DNA of 59,899 nt, taken from assembly GCF_024294905.1 (NCBI RefSeq), contig NZ_JANCOC010000016.1, forward strand, positions 1 to 59,899. The letters run 5' to 3'. This DNA comes from Rothia gullae (GTDB lineage: Bacteria > Actinomycetota > Actinomycetes > Actinomycetales > Micrococcaceae). Made by a program: the position numbers and the translations under genes. The notes under the pieces were generated by a model. It made no database searches. It saw only the letters and a program-made list of their open reading frames with translations, and was not told the origin of the DNA. Position 1 is the stretch's first letter. The number at the start of each line of letters is the position of its first letter. Shown in pieces: positions 35,354 through 42,909 of the stretch.

Positions 35354-36008
35354 AGACGACCTTACCCATGACGGTTGCGCGGTCGCCCATAATCGGCTCG
35401 TAGTTGGAATTGCGCGGCATGAGCCAGGTGTGGCCGTCGACCTGACGGAACACCTTCACGGTTGCCTCATCGTCAAGCAACGCTGCAACAATATCGCCGT
35501 TGTCTGCGGTGTGCTGCTCGCGGACAACCACCCAGTCGCCGTCGCAGATTGCGGCGTCAATCATGGAATCGCCCTTGACCTTGAGCATGAATAGCTTGCC
35601 GCTACCGACCAACTGGCGGGGCAGGGCGAACACATCCTCCACGGACTGCTCAGCGGTGATGGGACCGCCCGCTGCAATTCGTCCAACAAGAGGAACAGGC
35701 ACGAGGTCCTCATCGCCGACTTCGAAGTTCGGCAACTCGGGCAGGGACGAGGAGGAGCTACCGTGCATGCCAACGCCGTTCTCATCCAGCACCTCAATGG
35801 CGCGCGGGAGCTTGGGGTCGCGGCGAATGTAGCCCATGGTCTCGAGGCGACCGAGCTGGTGGGTGACCGAGGATAGGGACGCAAGACCCACCATGTCACC
35901 AATCTGGCGCATGGACGGCGGGTAACCCTTTTGTTCAATCTCGGTGCGGATCGCGTCAAGAATCTTCTGCTGGCGCGCGGTCAGCGCCGGACGGGGTGCT
36001 GTTGCCAT
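35334..36008 (-). CDS. lexA: SOS repressor LexA
   Basis: Represses DNA-damage genes until RecA filaments stimulate its self-cleavage. 224 residues: winged-helix N-terminal domain ([44 protein letters not shown]), linker with poly-Ser, cleavage site Ala-Gly in [10 protein letters not shown], then the S24 peptidase fold with catalytic Ser in [14 protein letters not shown] and Lys in ATVKVFR. I chose ATG 36008 (AAGGAAAAG ahead) rather than 36071. The long upstream region carries palindromic sites for autoregulation and a 27-bp tandem repeat. Confidence 0.97.
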   Translation of the reverse strand: MATAPRPALTARQQKILDAIRTEIEQKGYPPSMRQIGDMVGLASLSSVTHQLGRLETMGYIRRDPKLPRAIEVLDENGVGMHGSSSSSLPELPNFEVGDEDLVPVPLVGRIAAGGPITAEQSVEDVFALPRQLVGSGKLFMLKVKGDSMIDAAICDGDWVVVREQHTADNGDIVAALLDDEATVKVFRQVDGHTWLMPRNSNYEPIMGDRATVMGKVVSVLRSL

Positions 36009-36108
36009 TTCTTTTCCTTCGGTCTGTGCCCCGAATTCTGTACTCCGGTCTCTGCAGTCTGTTTGAGACACAGTCCGGTCGGGGGCACGGATGGGTGCTT
36101 CACACGTT

Positions 36109-36162
36109 TTCTGATGGTGTCCTAAAAATTTTTTGTTCTGATGGTGTCCTAAAAATTTTTTG
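36109..36162. repeat. 27-bp tandem repeat in the lexA leader
   Basis: TTCTGATGGTGTCCTAAAAA(TTTTTTG) occurs at 36109-36135 and 36136-36162. It lies in the presumed 5' untranslated region of lexA, about 100 bases before the start codon. AT-rich, each unit ending in T6. Confidence 0.9.
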
Positions 36163-36424
36163 GTTCTGCCGAAATGGGGCTTATCTCGTCAGGGGGTGGA
36201 GGAATTCTATCCGTGCCGGAGCGATACCGGAGCGATACGCGGGCAACGAGTATGCGCCTCCGCCCTATAAAACTCAGCCAGCAGCACCTGCATTTGGTAC
36301 AGAACCAAACTGTAACGGGTACAGAAACCTGCTGTGAGTAGGACTCATTAGGAGCGTGTGGAACGTCTCTTGACACCAGTGTAGAACACTGCACCGAAAA
36401 ACTCAAACAAATATTCTAGATTTT

Positions 36425-36443
36425 TTCTTCGAAACTCGAAGAA
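36425..36443. promoter_or_regulatory. Palindrome next to a lexA -10 candidate
   Basis: TTCTTCGA-AAC-TCGAAGAA, perfect 8-bp arms. On the minus strand TAGAAT (36413-36418) lies just downstream, so a bound repressor would block lexA transcription. Spacing differs from the canonical box, so assignment to LexA is tentative. Confidence 0.5.
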
Positions 36444-36471
36444 ATTTTTAGTACATTTCTGCTAAACTTTA

Positions 36472-36483
36472 GAACAAGAGTTC
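36472..36483. promoter_or_regulatory. LexA (SOS) box GAAC-N4-GTTC
   Basis: GAACAAGAGTTC matches the Gram-positive/actinobacterial SOS core GAAC-N4-GTTC exactly, between the divergent lexA and LysM genes. Confidence 0.65.
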
Positions 36484-36531
36484 GTATAAACTCTTGAACC
36501 TCTCCTGAAATTTAGGATTTGCGGATGGATG

Positions 36532-36606
36532 TTCGAAAAATATTCGAAGATTCGATTCAGAGTCTTTCAGGAGGAGAGAGTGAATGAGTGTTCGAATGTA
36601 TTCGAA
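36532..36606. promoter_or_regulatory. Two TTCGAA-spacer-TTCGAA palindromes
   Basis: TTCGAA-AAATA-TTCGAA (36532-36548) and TTCGAA-TGTA-TTCGAA (36591-36606), plus a half-site at 36551. They share the TCGAA core of the SOS box with shifted spacing and may bind LexA or another dimeric regulator. Confidence 0.45.
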
Positions 36607-36742
36607 TTCTCTGCCTCTCTTCGCATGTTCTACCCCGGATGCTCTAGGGGGTATCTGGCGAAGAGAGAGCGCAGGGGATAGGGTGCTGGGGCGGCCCGGT
36701 GCAGCCCGGTGCATCCGACGCTCTGACCTAACTAGAGAATAG
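36584..36742 (+). CDS. Candidate 52-residue small protein in SOS region
   Basis: ATG 36584 follows a strong CAGGAGGAGAG (36569-36579) and opens 52 codons to TAG 36740-36742. The product starts MSVRMYSNSLPLFACSTPDA and is then Gly/Arg-rich, with no family I recognise and no membrane segment. Codons 3-8 coincide with the TTCGAATGTATTCGAA palindrome. Only the ribosome site and position support it, so it may be spurious. If real it would be transcribed rightwards under the same palindromic sites as the LysM gene. From 36743 to 36873 I see only a CCGAGCG/CGCTCGG hairpin (36802-36820). Confidence 0.3.
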   Translation: MSVRMYSNSLPLFACSTPDALGGIWRRESAGDRVLGRPGAARCIRRSDLTRE

Positions 36743-36873
36743 CTACCCAATAGTTATCGTCTAACAATCACCACTCCATAGTTATCACTCAACTAGGACC
36801 TCCGAGCGGGTATCGCTCGGCATTGCTAGACCCGCGGGGTAACCTCGGGGCGAGCTGAGAGAAAGGAACCACA

Positions 36874-37512
36874 ATGACTACTGCAGTACCTATCGCTTCT
36901 CGTGGCACTTCTGCACACCTTCCGACAGGTTTGGTGGTACTTCACCCCGCCCGCACTGCGTCCGCCAGCACCGTGTCCGCCAGCACTGTACAGGGGCGTT
37001 CTCGTGTGCCTGCGTCTTCGCAGTCTGTTCGCTCTTCTCGTGCGGCTCATGCACCCCGTCCTGCGCAGGTGGCTCAGCCCGCCCACGCTCCCGCTGTTTA
37101 TGCCTCTGCTGCTTCTGCTCAGACATCTTCTGTGGCTCAGGCGCCTGGCACGAAGAGTATTCTTCTGGCTAAGGGCGGCGAGTTTCTGCGCTCGGTTCCC
37201 TCTTCTATTCATCGTCTTGGCACTGTACGCGGTTTCCTGAAGGGTCTGCCTCTGCTGACTTTGGCGGCGCTGATTGTGCTCGGTGCTATTAGCTTCTTTG
37301 GCCCGGCGGCTTCGGCCTCCGTGGAGAACGCTTCGGTGACTCGAAGCGTCGTTGTGGTCAAGCACGGCGAGACCCTGTGGGATATTGCTCAGGCGGTGGA
37401 TCCGCAAGGTGACACCCGTGATACTGTGGTTCGTATTATGGAGTTGAACTCGTTGACCAGCACCTCTGTTGATACCGGTCAACGTCTGGAAATTCCTCAG
37501 ACTCAGCGCTAA
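36874..37512 (+). CDS. LysM-domain membrane protein divergent from lexA
   Basis: 212 residues: an Ala/Ser/Pro-rich cytosolic region (1-120), one membrane span LPLLTLAALIVLGAISFFG (about 127-147), then an extracytoplasmic LysM module (VVVKHGETLWDIAQAV..VVRIMELNSLTSTSVDTGQRLEIP) that binds peptidoglycan. ATG 36874 follows GAAAGGAA. In mycobacteria and corynebacteria the gene divergent from lexA (Rv2719c, DivS) is a damage-induced division inhibitor, and B. subtilis YneA next to lexA is a LysM protein with the same role. By position and architecture I infer an SOS-induced cell-division inhibitor. Sequence identity to those proteins was not tested. Confidence 0.85.
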   Translation: MTTAVPIASRGTSAHLPTGLVVLHPARTASASTVSASTVQGRSRVPASSQSVRSSRAAHAPRPAQVAQPAHAPAVYASAASAQTSSVAQAPGTKSILLAKGGEFLRSVPSSIHRLGTVRGFLKGLPLLTLAALIVLGAISFFGPAASASVENASVTRSVVVVKHGETLWDIAQAVDPQGDTRDTVVRIMELNSLTSTSVDTGQRLEIPQTQR

Positions 37513-37635
37513 GCATGGACCCGCGTGTGGTTGGCTTCTGCATGAGCTTGATGTCTTGACTCCGAATCCTCTATCTCTCAAGCTAGAGCGCTTGAGCCGA
37601 ATTCTTGAGCCTATGAAAGAAATAGGAGTGCACCG

Positions 37636-38421
37636 ATGCCTGTTCCCGTTGAATCCACATCCGTCGAAACTGAATCTGCACAGGAAACTGAATCTGTACA
37701 GAGTGCTCAGACCGCTCGTCCTGTGGTTGCCGTTTTGGGGGAACCCGGAACTCGTGGTGCCCTGGTGAAGATTCTTCAGGATGCGGGGGCTGAGGTCATC
37801 GTGACCGCTGTGGCAGAGCAGCTGCGTGAGGCCGACGGCATGGTGGTTACCGGCAGTGCGAGCTCTCTTGAGGTGTATGAAGATCTGAAAGCTAAGGACG
37901 CTGAGCGCGTGATTGGTCGCCGTGTTGCCGGCGGTCGTCCGGTGTTGGTCGCCGGTGCAGCGTTGAGCTGCCTCTTCGATTCGGTTACGGTGGAGCATCC
38001 GCAGATGGGGCAGGTTCAGGTGCCGTGCATGGGGGAGTGGCCCGGTGAGAGCGTGGAGCTTTCTACCCGCGACCTGGCGCCCGGTGTTTCTGCTCTGCGT
38101 TCTTCCGCCGATAGTGCGCTGCTCAAGAATCTTGAGGGTGAGGCTCACTTCAAATCTGAGCACGGCGTTTTTGAGTGGGTCTTTGATCAGAGCATTGAAT
38201 ATATTGCCCCTCCGGCGGTGACTTGGACTGTCACCGAGCCCGCCTATATCGCGGCGGTTGAGAACGGTCCGCTGACGGCGGTGCAGTTCTGTCCGGTAGG
38301 TTCTGGCGAGCTGGGGGCGGAGTTTATGCGCCGCTGGGTTGCGTCCCTGGCGGTGACCGGTCGCCTGTCTTCTGAGTCTCTGTCTTCTGGCGACTCCGCT
38401 ACTGCTGCGGGAGGTAACTAA
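37636..38421 (+). CDS. hisH: HisH-like protein lacking the glutaminase triad
   Basis: Aligned by eye with actinobacterial HisH, the glutamine amidotransferase subunit of imidazole-glycerol-phosphate synthase. Conserved framework: DGMVVTG, GRPVLVAGAALSCLF, MGEWPG, SALLKNL, YIAAVENGPLTAVQFCPVGS and GAEFMRRWV. Each catalytic residue is replaced: the nucleophile Cys of GVCVGMQ is Gly/Ala here (VAGAALS), and the His and Glu of QFHPEKSG are Cys and Val (QFCPVGSG). The oxyanion PGVGAF is TGSASS. A 26-residue Glu/Ser/Thr-rich N-terminal extension and an Ala/Ser tail are added; total 261. ATG 37636 follows TAGGAG. Its TAA overlaps the priA ATG by one base, so it is translated and coupled. A glutaminase-dead pseudoenzyme is the simplest reading. 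Confidence 0.8.
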   Translation: MPVPVESTSVETESAQETESVQSAQTARPVVAVLGEPGTRGALVKILQDAGAEVIVTAVAEQLREADGMVVTGSASSLEVYEDLKAKDAERVIGRRVAGGRPVLVAGAALSCLFDSVTVEHPQMGQVQVPCMGEWPGESVELSTRDLAPGVSALRSSADSALLKNLEGEAHFKSEHGVFEWVFDQSIEYIAPPAVTWTVTEPAYIAAVENGPLTAVQFCPVGSGELGAEFMRRWVASLAVTGRLSSESLSSGDSATAAGGN

Positions 38422-39203
38422 TGTCTGCACCCGTTCTTGAACTTCTGCCCGCTGTTGATATTTCTGAAGGCTGCGCGGTGCGCCCTGTGGGCGGCACCCT
38501 GTCCGGTGGTGAGCAGCGCCTCGACCCTGTTGAGGCGGCTCTGACCTGGGTGAAGGCTGGTGCGCGCTGGATTCACCTGGTTGACCTTGATTTGGCATTT
38601 GGCCGCGGCACGAATACTGAGGTTCTGGCTGAGGTGGTTGCTGCCGTCCGTGCCGAGAATGCCCGCGGCTCCGCTCCGGTTCGTATTCAGGTCAGCGGCG
38701 GTGTGCGTAATGCTGAGAGTCTGGAGCGAGCCCTGAGCCTGAGCCCGGATCGGGTGAACGTGACCAGTGCGGCTCTGGCGGATTCTTCCTGGCTTGAAGG
38801 TACTCTGGCTCGTTATGCCGATTCTGATCTTCTGGCTCTTGGCCTCGATGCCCGCTATAACCCTGAACGGGGCTGGGTGACGGTGGCTCGCGGTACCGAC
38901 TGGTCGGGTCCTGACCTGGCGGAGGCACTGGCGTGGCTGGAAGGCACGGGTGTGCGCCGCTATATCGTCACGGATGTGAGCAAAGACGGTTCTCTGGCGG
39001 GTCCCGGTGCGGAGCTACTGGATGAGGTGCTGGCTCAAACTGCTTGTCGGGTGGTGGCGTCCGGTGGTGTGGCGTCGCTGGCTGACCTTGTAAATCTACG
39101 TTCCATGGTGTCTTATGGTTTGGAGGGCGTGGTGCTTGGTAAGGCGCTGTATGTGGGCAACTTTAGTTTTGAGCAGGCTCTTGAGGCTGCTGGCTCCCGC
39201 TAA
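38421..39203 (+). CDS. priA: PriA: bifunctional HisA/TrpF isomerase
   Basis: Phosphoribosyl isomerase of actinobacteria that serves both histidine (ProFAR) and tryptophan (PRA) synthesis. 260-residue half-barrel-duplicated TIM fold: LLPAVDISEGCAVRPVGG holds the first catalytic Asp and the Arg used in substrate gripping; HLVDLDLAFGRG; an RGW motif (ERGWVT) matching the substrate-switch Arg-x-Trp; VTDVSKDGSLAGP with the second catalytic Asp; ASGGVASLADL phosphate site. Minor changes include GGVRN for GGIRD and VTSAAL for VGTAAL. Start ATG overlaps the HisH-like stop. No hisF, hisB or trp genes are in this window. Confidence 0.9.
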   Translation: MSAPVLELLPAVDISEGCAVRPVGGTLSGGEQRLDPVEAALTWVKAGARWIHLVDLDLAFGRGTNTEVLAEVVAAVRAENARGSAPVRIQVSGGVRNAESLERALSLSPDRVNVTSAALADSSWLEGTLARYADSDLLALGLDARYNPERGWVTVARGTDWSGPDLAEALAWLEGTGVRRYIVTDVSKDGSLAGPGAELLDEVLAQTACRVVASGGVASLADLVNLRSMVSYGLEGVVLGKALYVGNFSFEQALEAAGSR

Positions 39204-39284
39204 AGCTACCGGTTCGCGCTAGTCCGCTTACCTATCCCGCGTAGATTTCTTATCCGTACAGGCTCGCATAGGCTTTATATGTGG

Positions 39285-39325
39285 CGAAGCCCCGTCTTCC
39301 TCAGCGTGAGGGAGGCGGGGCTTCG
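39285..39325. terminator. Convergent hairpin after priA
   Basis: CGAAGCCCCG-CT-CCTCA pairs with TGAGG-AG-CGGGGCTTCG; no T-run. Lies between priA and the convergent DUF1844 gene. Confidence 0.7.
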
Positions 39326-39400
39326 TGATGACATAAACCAGGTTGCGGCTTATGCAGACCAGCTGGTTAGTGTGCGTTCTGGTTTAGTACACGTGCTGGT

Positions 39401-39823
39401 TTAGTACACCGGGCCGGTGAGCTTTTCTCCGGGGCCCTTGCCGGGCTCGTCCGGGAAGGGGGATGCTTCGCGGAATGCGAGCTGCAGGGTGCGCAGGCCG
39501 TCGCGCAGGGGTGCTGCGTGCTGGGAGCCGATTTCGGGTGCTGCGGCGGTGACGAGGCCTGCCAGCGCGGTGATGAGCTTGCGTGCTTCGTCGAGGTCCT
39601 TGAGGTCGTCGGCGTTTTCGTCTGTTGCTAGGCCACACTTGACGGCTGCGGCGCTCATCATGTGGATGGCTGCGGAGCTGATGATTTCGATGGCGGGTAC
39701 GTCTGCGATGTCGCGCAGCTGTTCGTTGACGGCTTCGACCTGCTCTTCGGTGAGTTCGGTGTGGCCGTGTACGGGGGTTTCTTCTTCCGCGGTGAAGCGG
39801 AAATTCGTGTTTTCAGTGCTCAT
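39401..39823 (-). CDS. DUF1844 protein
   Basis: 140-residue cytosolic protein of unknown function. The family core is visible as IEIISSAAIHMMSAAAVKCGL followed by LDEARKLITALAGLV, a helical bundle pattern; N- and C-termini are polar (Glu/Thr-rich and Gly/Pro-rich). DUF1844 genes are habitually next to infC in actinobacteria, as here, where it diverges from infC across a 350-base region. The ATG at 39823 is preceded on the minus strand by an AT-rich stretch with a weak ribosome site. Confidence 0.85.
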   Translation of the reverse strand: MSTENTNFRFTAEEETPVHGHTELTEEQVEAVNEQLRDIADVPAIEIISSAAIHMMSAAAVKCGLATDENADDLKDLDEARKLITALAGLVTAAAPEIGSQHAAPLRDGLRTLQLAFREASPFPDEPGKGPGEKLTGPVY

Positions 39824-39953
39824 AGTCTTAGAATCTCATATTTCGTTTGTTTCGGTAAATGCGTCCTTAAGAGTGGGTGCTTCTGTGGACTTTCTGGGGG
39901 AGTCACCGTAATTTTTATGGTGTTTTGCGTCTATTTCCTTGCGTCTGTCGGGG

Positions 39954-40115
39954 ATTCTGCGGTATGGTTATAGGCAGTTTGCAAGTGGAGCATGCCTCCC
40001 ACCCGGTTGACCGCCGCAGGCGTTTGTTTGCGAGTTTTGAGGTGAACGGGTTCGTCCGCCGTTTTCGGCGTACGCTGGTTTGTGCCTCCGCTTGTGTAAC
40101 TGCGGGGGCTTTTTT
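39954..40115 (+). promoter_or_regulatory. infC leader with intrinsic attenuator
   Basis: A -10-like GGTATGGTTAT (39961-39971) precedes a leader of about 200 bases. GCCTCCGC (40084-40091) pairs with GCGGGGGC (40102-40109), followed by six T residues (40110-40115): a full intrinsic terminator 55 bases before infC. A competing CCGCCG/CGGCG pair lies at about 40056-40070. This points to transcription attenuation of infC-rpmI-rplT, known in other bacteria to respond to L20, but the effector here is unknown. Confidence 0.55.
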
Positions 40116-40170
40116 AGCGCCCGCAACGGATAGTATTCACGGGGAAACCCACAGAGCACAGGAGCTAGTC

Positions 40171-40818
40171 ATTAGCGAACCACGCATTAACGATCGTATC
40201 CGCGTTCCCGAGGTCCGTCTTGTCGGTCCCGGTGGCGAGCAGGTAGGCGTTGTCCCTCTGAAGGACGCTCTGCGTCTGGCTGAGGACGCCGAACTCGACC
40301 TGGTCGAGGTTGCCCCGAACGCGAAGCCGCCCGTGTGCAAGCTCATGGATTACGGTAAGTACAAGTACGAAGCCGCAATCAAGGCTCGTGAATCCCGCAA
40401 GAAGCAGGCTAATGCCGTTCTGAAGGAGATCCGTTTCCGCCTGAAGATTGATACCCACGACTACGAAACCAAGGTTGGACACGCTCGTCGTTTCCTTTCC
40501 GGTGGTGACAAGGTCAAGGCAATGATTCAGTTCCGTGGTCGTGAGCAGCAGCGCCCCGAGATGGGTGTGCGTCTGCTGGAGCGTCTGGCGGCTGAGCTGG
40601 CTGAGGTGAGCACCGTTGAGTCTCGCCCCCGTCAGGATGGCCGCAACATGGTGATGGTTCTGGCTCCGCTTCGCGGTAAGGCAGAGGCTCGCCGTGAGCA
40701 GGGCGCCGGCGGTCGCAAGGGTCGCGAGCGTATTGACACGACCAAGGCGAAGCCAGTAACTAATTCTTTGGCAGACGCTATGCCTGCCGAGTTGAAGGCA
40801 CAGGCTTCCGCCGAGTAG
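40171..40818 (+). CDS. infC: Translation initiation factor IF-3, ATT start
   Basis: Keeps ribosomal subunits apart and proofreads start codon choice. The family start is [19 protein letters not shown]; no ATG or GTG is near, but ATT at 40171 lies 6 bases after AGGAG (40160-40164), the same rare start codon used by enterobacterial infC for autorepression. N-domain to [10 protein letters not shown], linker [14 protein letters not shown]-domain [24 protein letters not shown] and MIQFRGREQ. 215 residues with a charged C-terminal tail. The open frame continues upstream to an ATG at 39877, but that part crosses the attenuator and is not homologous. First gene of infC-rpmI-rplT. Confidence 0.93.
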   Translation: MSEPRINDRIRVPEVRLVGPGGEQVGVVPLKDALRLAEDAELDLVEVAPNAKPPVCKLMDYGKYKYEAAIKARESRKKQANAVLKEIRFRLKIDTHDYETKVGHARRFLSGGDKVKAMIQFRGREQQRPEMGVRLLERLAAELAEVSTVESRPRQDGRNMVMVLAPLRGKAEARREQGAGGRKGRERIDTTKAKPVTNSLADAMPAELKAQASAE

Positions 40819-40897
40819 GGAACCGGGTCGTCACTTTAGGATGGGCACGCGCCTCCACCGTTGGGTGGGTGTTGCGGGTTCACCCGGTGCCGGTTCC

Positions 40898-40921
40898 GAG
40901 GCGCCTCGTTGGGGGCGCCTC
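40898..40921 (+). repeat. Hairpin between infC and rpmI
   Basis: GAGGCGCC (40898-40905) pairs with GGCGCCTC (40914-40921); no T-run. Likely an intercistronic stabilising or processing hairpin. Confidence 0.5.
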
Positions 40922-41015
40922 ACCTTTGGTCCTTGGGGCTGATGTGTGTATCGCTCAACCCCACTAAGCTACCCCGCTGTTGTGGCGGGGGATGAATGTA
41001 AGGAGAACGGCAGCT

Positions 41016-41210
41016 ATGCCGAAGCAGAAGACCCACTCTGGTGCTAAGAAGCGCTTCAAGCTCACCGGTAGCGGCAAGGTTAAGCGCCAGCAGGCGAACC
41101 GTCGCCACTACCTGGAGCACAAGTCCTCTCGTCTGACCCGTCGTCTGGCTTCTGACCAGATTGTTACCGGCGGCCAGGCAAAGGTTGTCAAGAAGATGCT
41201 GGGTAAGTAA
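41016..41210 (+). CDS. rpmI: 50S ribosomal protein bL35
   Basis: Large-subunit protein of 64 residues, strongly basic, with the family start [20 protein letters not shown] and the [10 protein letters not shown] segment. ATG 41016 follows AAGGAGAACGG; the open frame upstream to 40980 is non-coding. Middle gene of the infC operon. Confidence 0.97.
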   Translation: MPKQKTHSGAKKRFKLTGSGKVKRQQANRRHYLEHKSSRLTRRLASDQIVTGGQAKVVKKMLGK

Positions 41211-41324
41211 GCAACGCTTACTCTCTGCACCTGGCGCACCGATAGCGGTGCGCACTGATTAAAGACTCGCTCCTGTTCAGCGTGATATGTGAGCTGTTCA
41301 GGACATAAGACGAAGGAGACACAC

Positions 41325-41705
41325 GTGGCACGTGTGAAGCGCGCGGTTAACGCGCACAAGAAGCGCCGTACTATTCTCGATCGTGCATCCGGCTACCGCG
41401 GTCAGCGTTCTCGCCTGTACCGTAAGGCTAAGGAGCAGGTCACTCACTCGCTGGTTTACAGCTACGACCACCGCCGTAAGAAGAAGGGTGACTTCCGTCG
41501 CCTGTGGATTCAGCGTATTAACGCTGCTTCCCGCGCACAGGGCCTGACCTACAACCGCTTCATCCAGGGCCTGAAGGCTGCTGGTGTTGAGGTTGACCGC
41601 CGTATGCTGGCTGAGCTGGCTGTTAATGAGCCCGCTGCCTTCAACGCACTGGTTGAGATTGCTAAGAACAACCTGCCCGAGGACACCTCGGCTCCCAAGG
41701 CTTAA
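41325..41705 (+). CDS. rplT: 50S ribosomal protein bL20
   Basis: Early-assembly 23S rRNA-binding protein. 126 residues: [21 protein letters not shown], the basic extension [17 protein letters not shown], and the globular [23 protein letters not shown]. Start GTG 41325 after GAAGGAG; the frame upstream to 41289 is not homologous. L20 represses this operon in several bacteria. C-terminal DTSAPKA is a short extension. Confidence 0.97.
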   Translation: MARVKRAVNAHKKRRTILDRASGYRGQRSRLYRKAKEQVTHSLVYSYDHRRKKKGDFRRLWIQRINAASRAQGLTYNRFIQGLKAAGVEVDRRMLAELAVNEPAAFNALVEIAKNNLPEDTSAPKA

Positions 41706-41768
41706 TTAGCCTAGGTTGTGTTCTTATCTCGAAGATTTAGGTTCGGGGTAGGATGCTTAAGCGTCGTG

Positions 41769-41810
41769 AGCGGCCGTCTGCACTTTTTGAGTGTGGGCGG
41801 CCGCTTTCTG
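41769..41810 (+). terminator. Terminator of the infC operon
   Basis: AGCGGCCGTC-GCACT pairs with AGTG-GGCGGCCGCT around TTTTG, followed by TTCTG. Confidence 0.8.
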
Positions 41811-41866
41811 CGTATTTGGGGATTGCGCTTGTGGCTGTTCTGCGTTTTTGGGTGTGCCTTTGCCTG

Positions 41867-41872
41867 TACCCT
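41867..41872 (+). promoter_or_regulatory. -10 box TACCCT for leaderless SpoU gene
   Basis: TACCCT, 6 bases (TTAAGG), then GTG 41879; no ribosome site elsewhere. Confidence 0.45.
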
Positions 41873-41878
41873 TTAAGG

Positions 41879-42826
41879 GTGAACTTTTTTGAACGTATTA
41901 GTACCCCCGTTGTGATGTCCAATCCGCAGGCAGATCGTGTGCGCGATATTGCGAAGCTGCGTACCCGCGCTGCTCGCACGAAGAAGGGCCAGTTCCTGGT
42001 GGAGGGCCCGCAGGCTGTACGTGAGGCGTTGAAGGCGCATCTGAAGAAGCCGATTCTGGATGCTGTCTACGTTACGGAGGCGGCTTTTGACCGTCATGAG
42101 GATATTGCTGAGCTGCTGGAGCAGGTGTACGGCACTTCCACCCCGGAGGAGGGTCGCCGCGTCTTTATGCGTGTGGTGACCGATGAGGTGCTGGAGGCGA
42201 TGGCTGATTCGGTGAGCCCGCAGGGTATTATGGCGGTTTCCTTTATGGTGGATGCGTCGTTCTCGCTGCTGTGGGGTGAGGGCGCGTTGAACCCGAAGCT
42301 GATTGCTGTGCTGTCTCGTGTGCAGGATCCGGGTAATGCGGGCACTATTCTTCGCGTGGCTGATGCAGCCGGTGCTGACCTGGTGATTACGACTAAGGGT
42401 TCGGTGGATTTGTATAACCCGAAGACGGTGCGTTCTACGGCGGGTTCGCTGTTCCACGTGCCGATTATTCAGGGCGTGCAGCTGGAGGATTTCGCGGAGG
42501 ATGTGAAGTCTCAGGGTGCTGCTGTGCTGGCTGCTGACGGCTATGGTGCGGTGAATCTGCAGGAGCTGAGTGAGTACACTGCGGCTCGTTGTGCCGGTGC
42601 GGAGGCGAGTGCTCCTTCCGGCGTGAAGGATAATTTTGATCTTTCTAAGCCGACGATGTGGCTTTTCGGGAATGAGGCGCAGGGCTTGAATGCTGAAGAG
42701 AAGGCAGCGGCGACCATGCGCGTGGCTGTTCCTGTCTATGGTTCGGCTGAGTCTTTGAATGTGGGTACGGCTGCTGCTGTGTGCCTGTATGCTTCGGCGA
42801 TGGCTCAGCGCGGCGTTTCTCGCTAG
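41879..42826 (+). CDS. TrmH/SpoU-family RNA 2'-O-methyltransferase
   Basis: SPOUT-class enzyme methylating 2'-OH of rRNA or tRNA; exact nucleotide unknown. N-terminal substrate-binding domain (ARTKKGQFLVEGPQAVREAL), then the knotted domain with motif 1 LSRVQDPGNAGTILRVADAAGAD, motif 2 LFGNEAQGLN and motif 3 PVYGSAESLNVGTAAAVCLYA. I chose GTG 41879 (315 residues) because TACCCT lies 6 bases ahead; ATG 41915 (MSNPQADRV) is the alternative. Neither has a Shine-Dalgarno. It commonly follows rplT and precedes pheS in relatives; here four genes and a pseudogene intervene before pheS. Confidence 0.9.
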   Translation: MNFFERISTPVVMSNPQADRVRDIAKLRTRAARTKKGQFLVEGPQAVREALKAHLKKPILDAVYVTEAAFDRHEDIAELLEQVYGTSTPEEGRRVFMRVVTDEVLEAMADSVSPQGIMAVSFMVDASFSLLWGEGALNPKLIAVLSRVQDPGNAGTILRVADAAGADLVITTKGSVDLYNPKTVRSTAGSLFHVPIIQGVQLEDFAEDVKSQGAAVLAADGYGAVNLQELSEYTAARCAGAEASAPSGVKDNFDLSKPTMWLFGNEAQGLNAEEKAAATMRVAVPVYGSAESLNVGTAAAVCLYASAMAQRGVSR

Positions 42827-42909
42827 GTTTTAGGCGGTTCACGGCTGTGGTACAGCGGTGGGCTGCTTTAGCCTCATAGGTTTTAGTTTAGGGCTGAGAA
42901 AGGGAAATT

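Noticed and set aside
39877..40170. 98-residue N-terminal extension of IF-3 from ATG 39877
   Set aside because: It crosses the attenuator, has no homology, and the family begins exactly at the ATT codon with a good ribosome site.
41753..41878. Upstream extension of the SpoU methyltransferase with a membrane-like segment
   Set aside because: It overlaps the rplT terminator and lies before the TACCCT promoter; not homologous.
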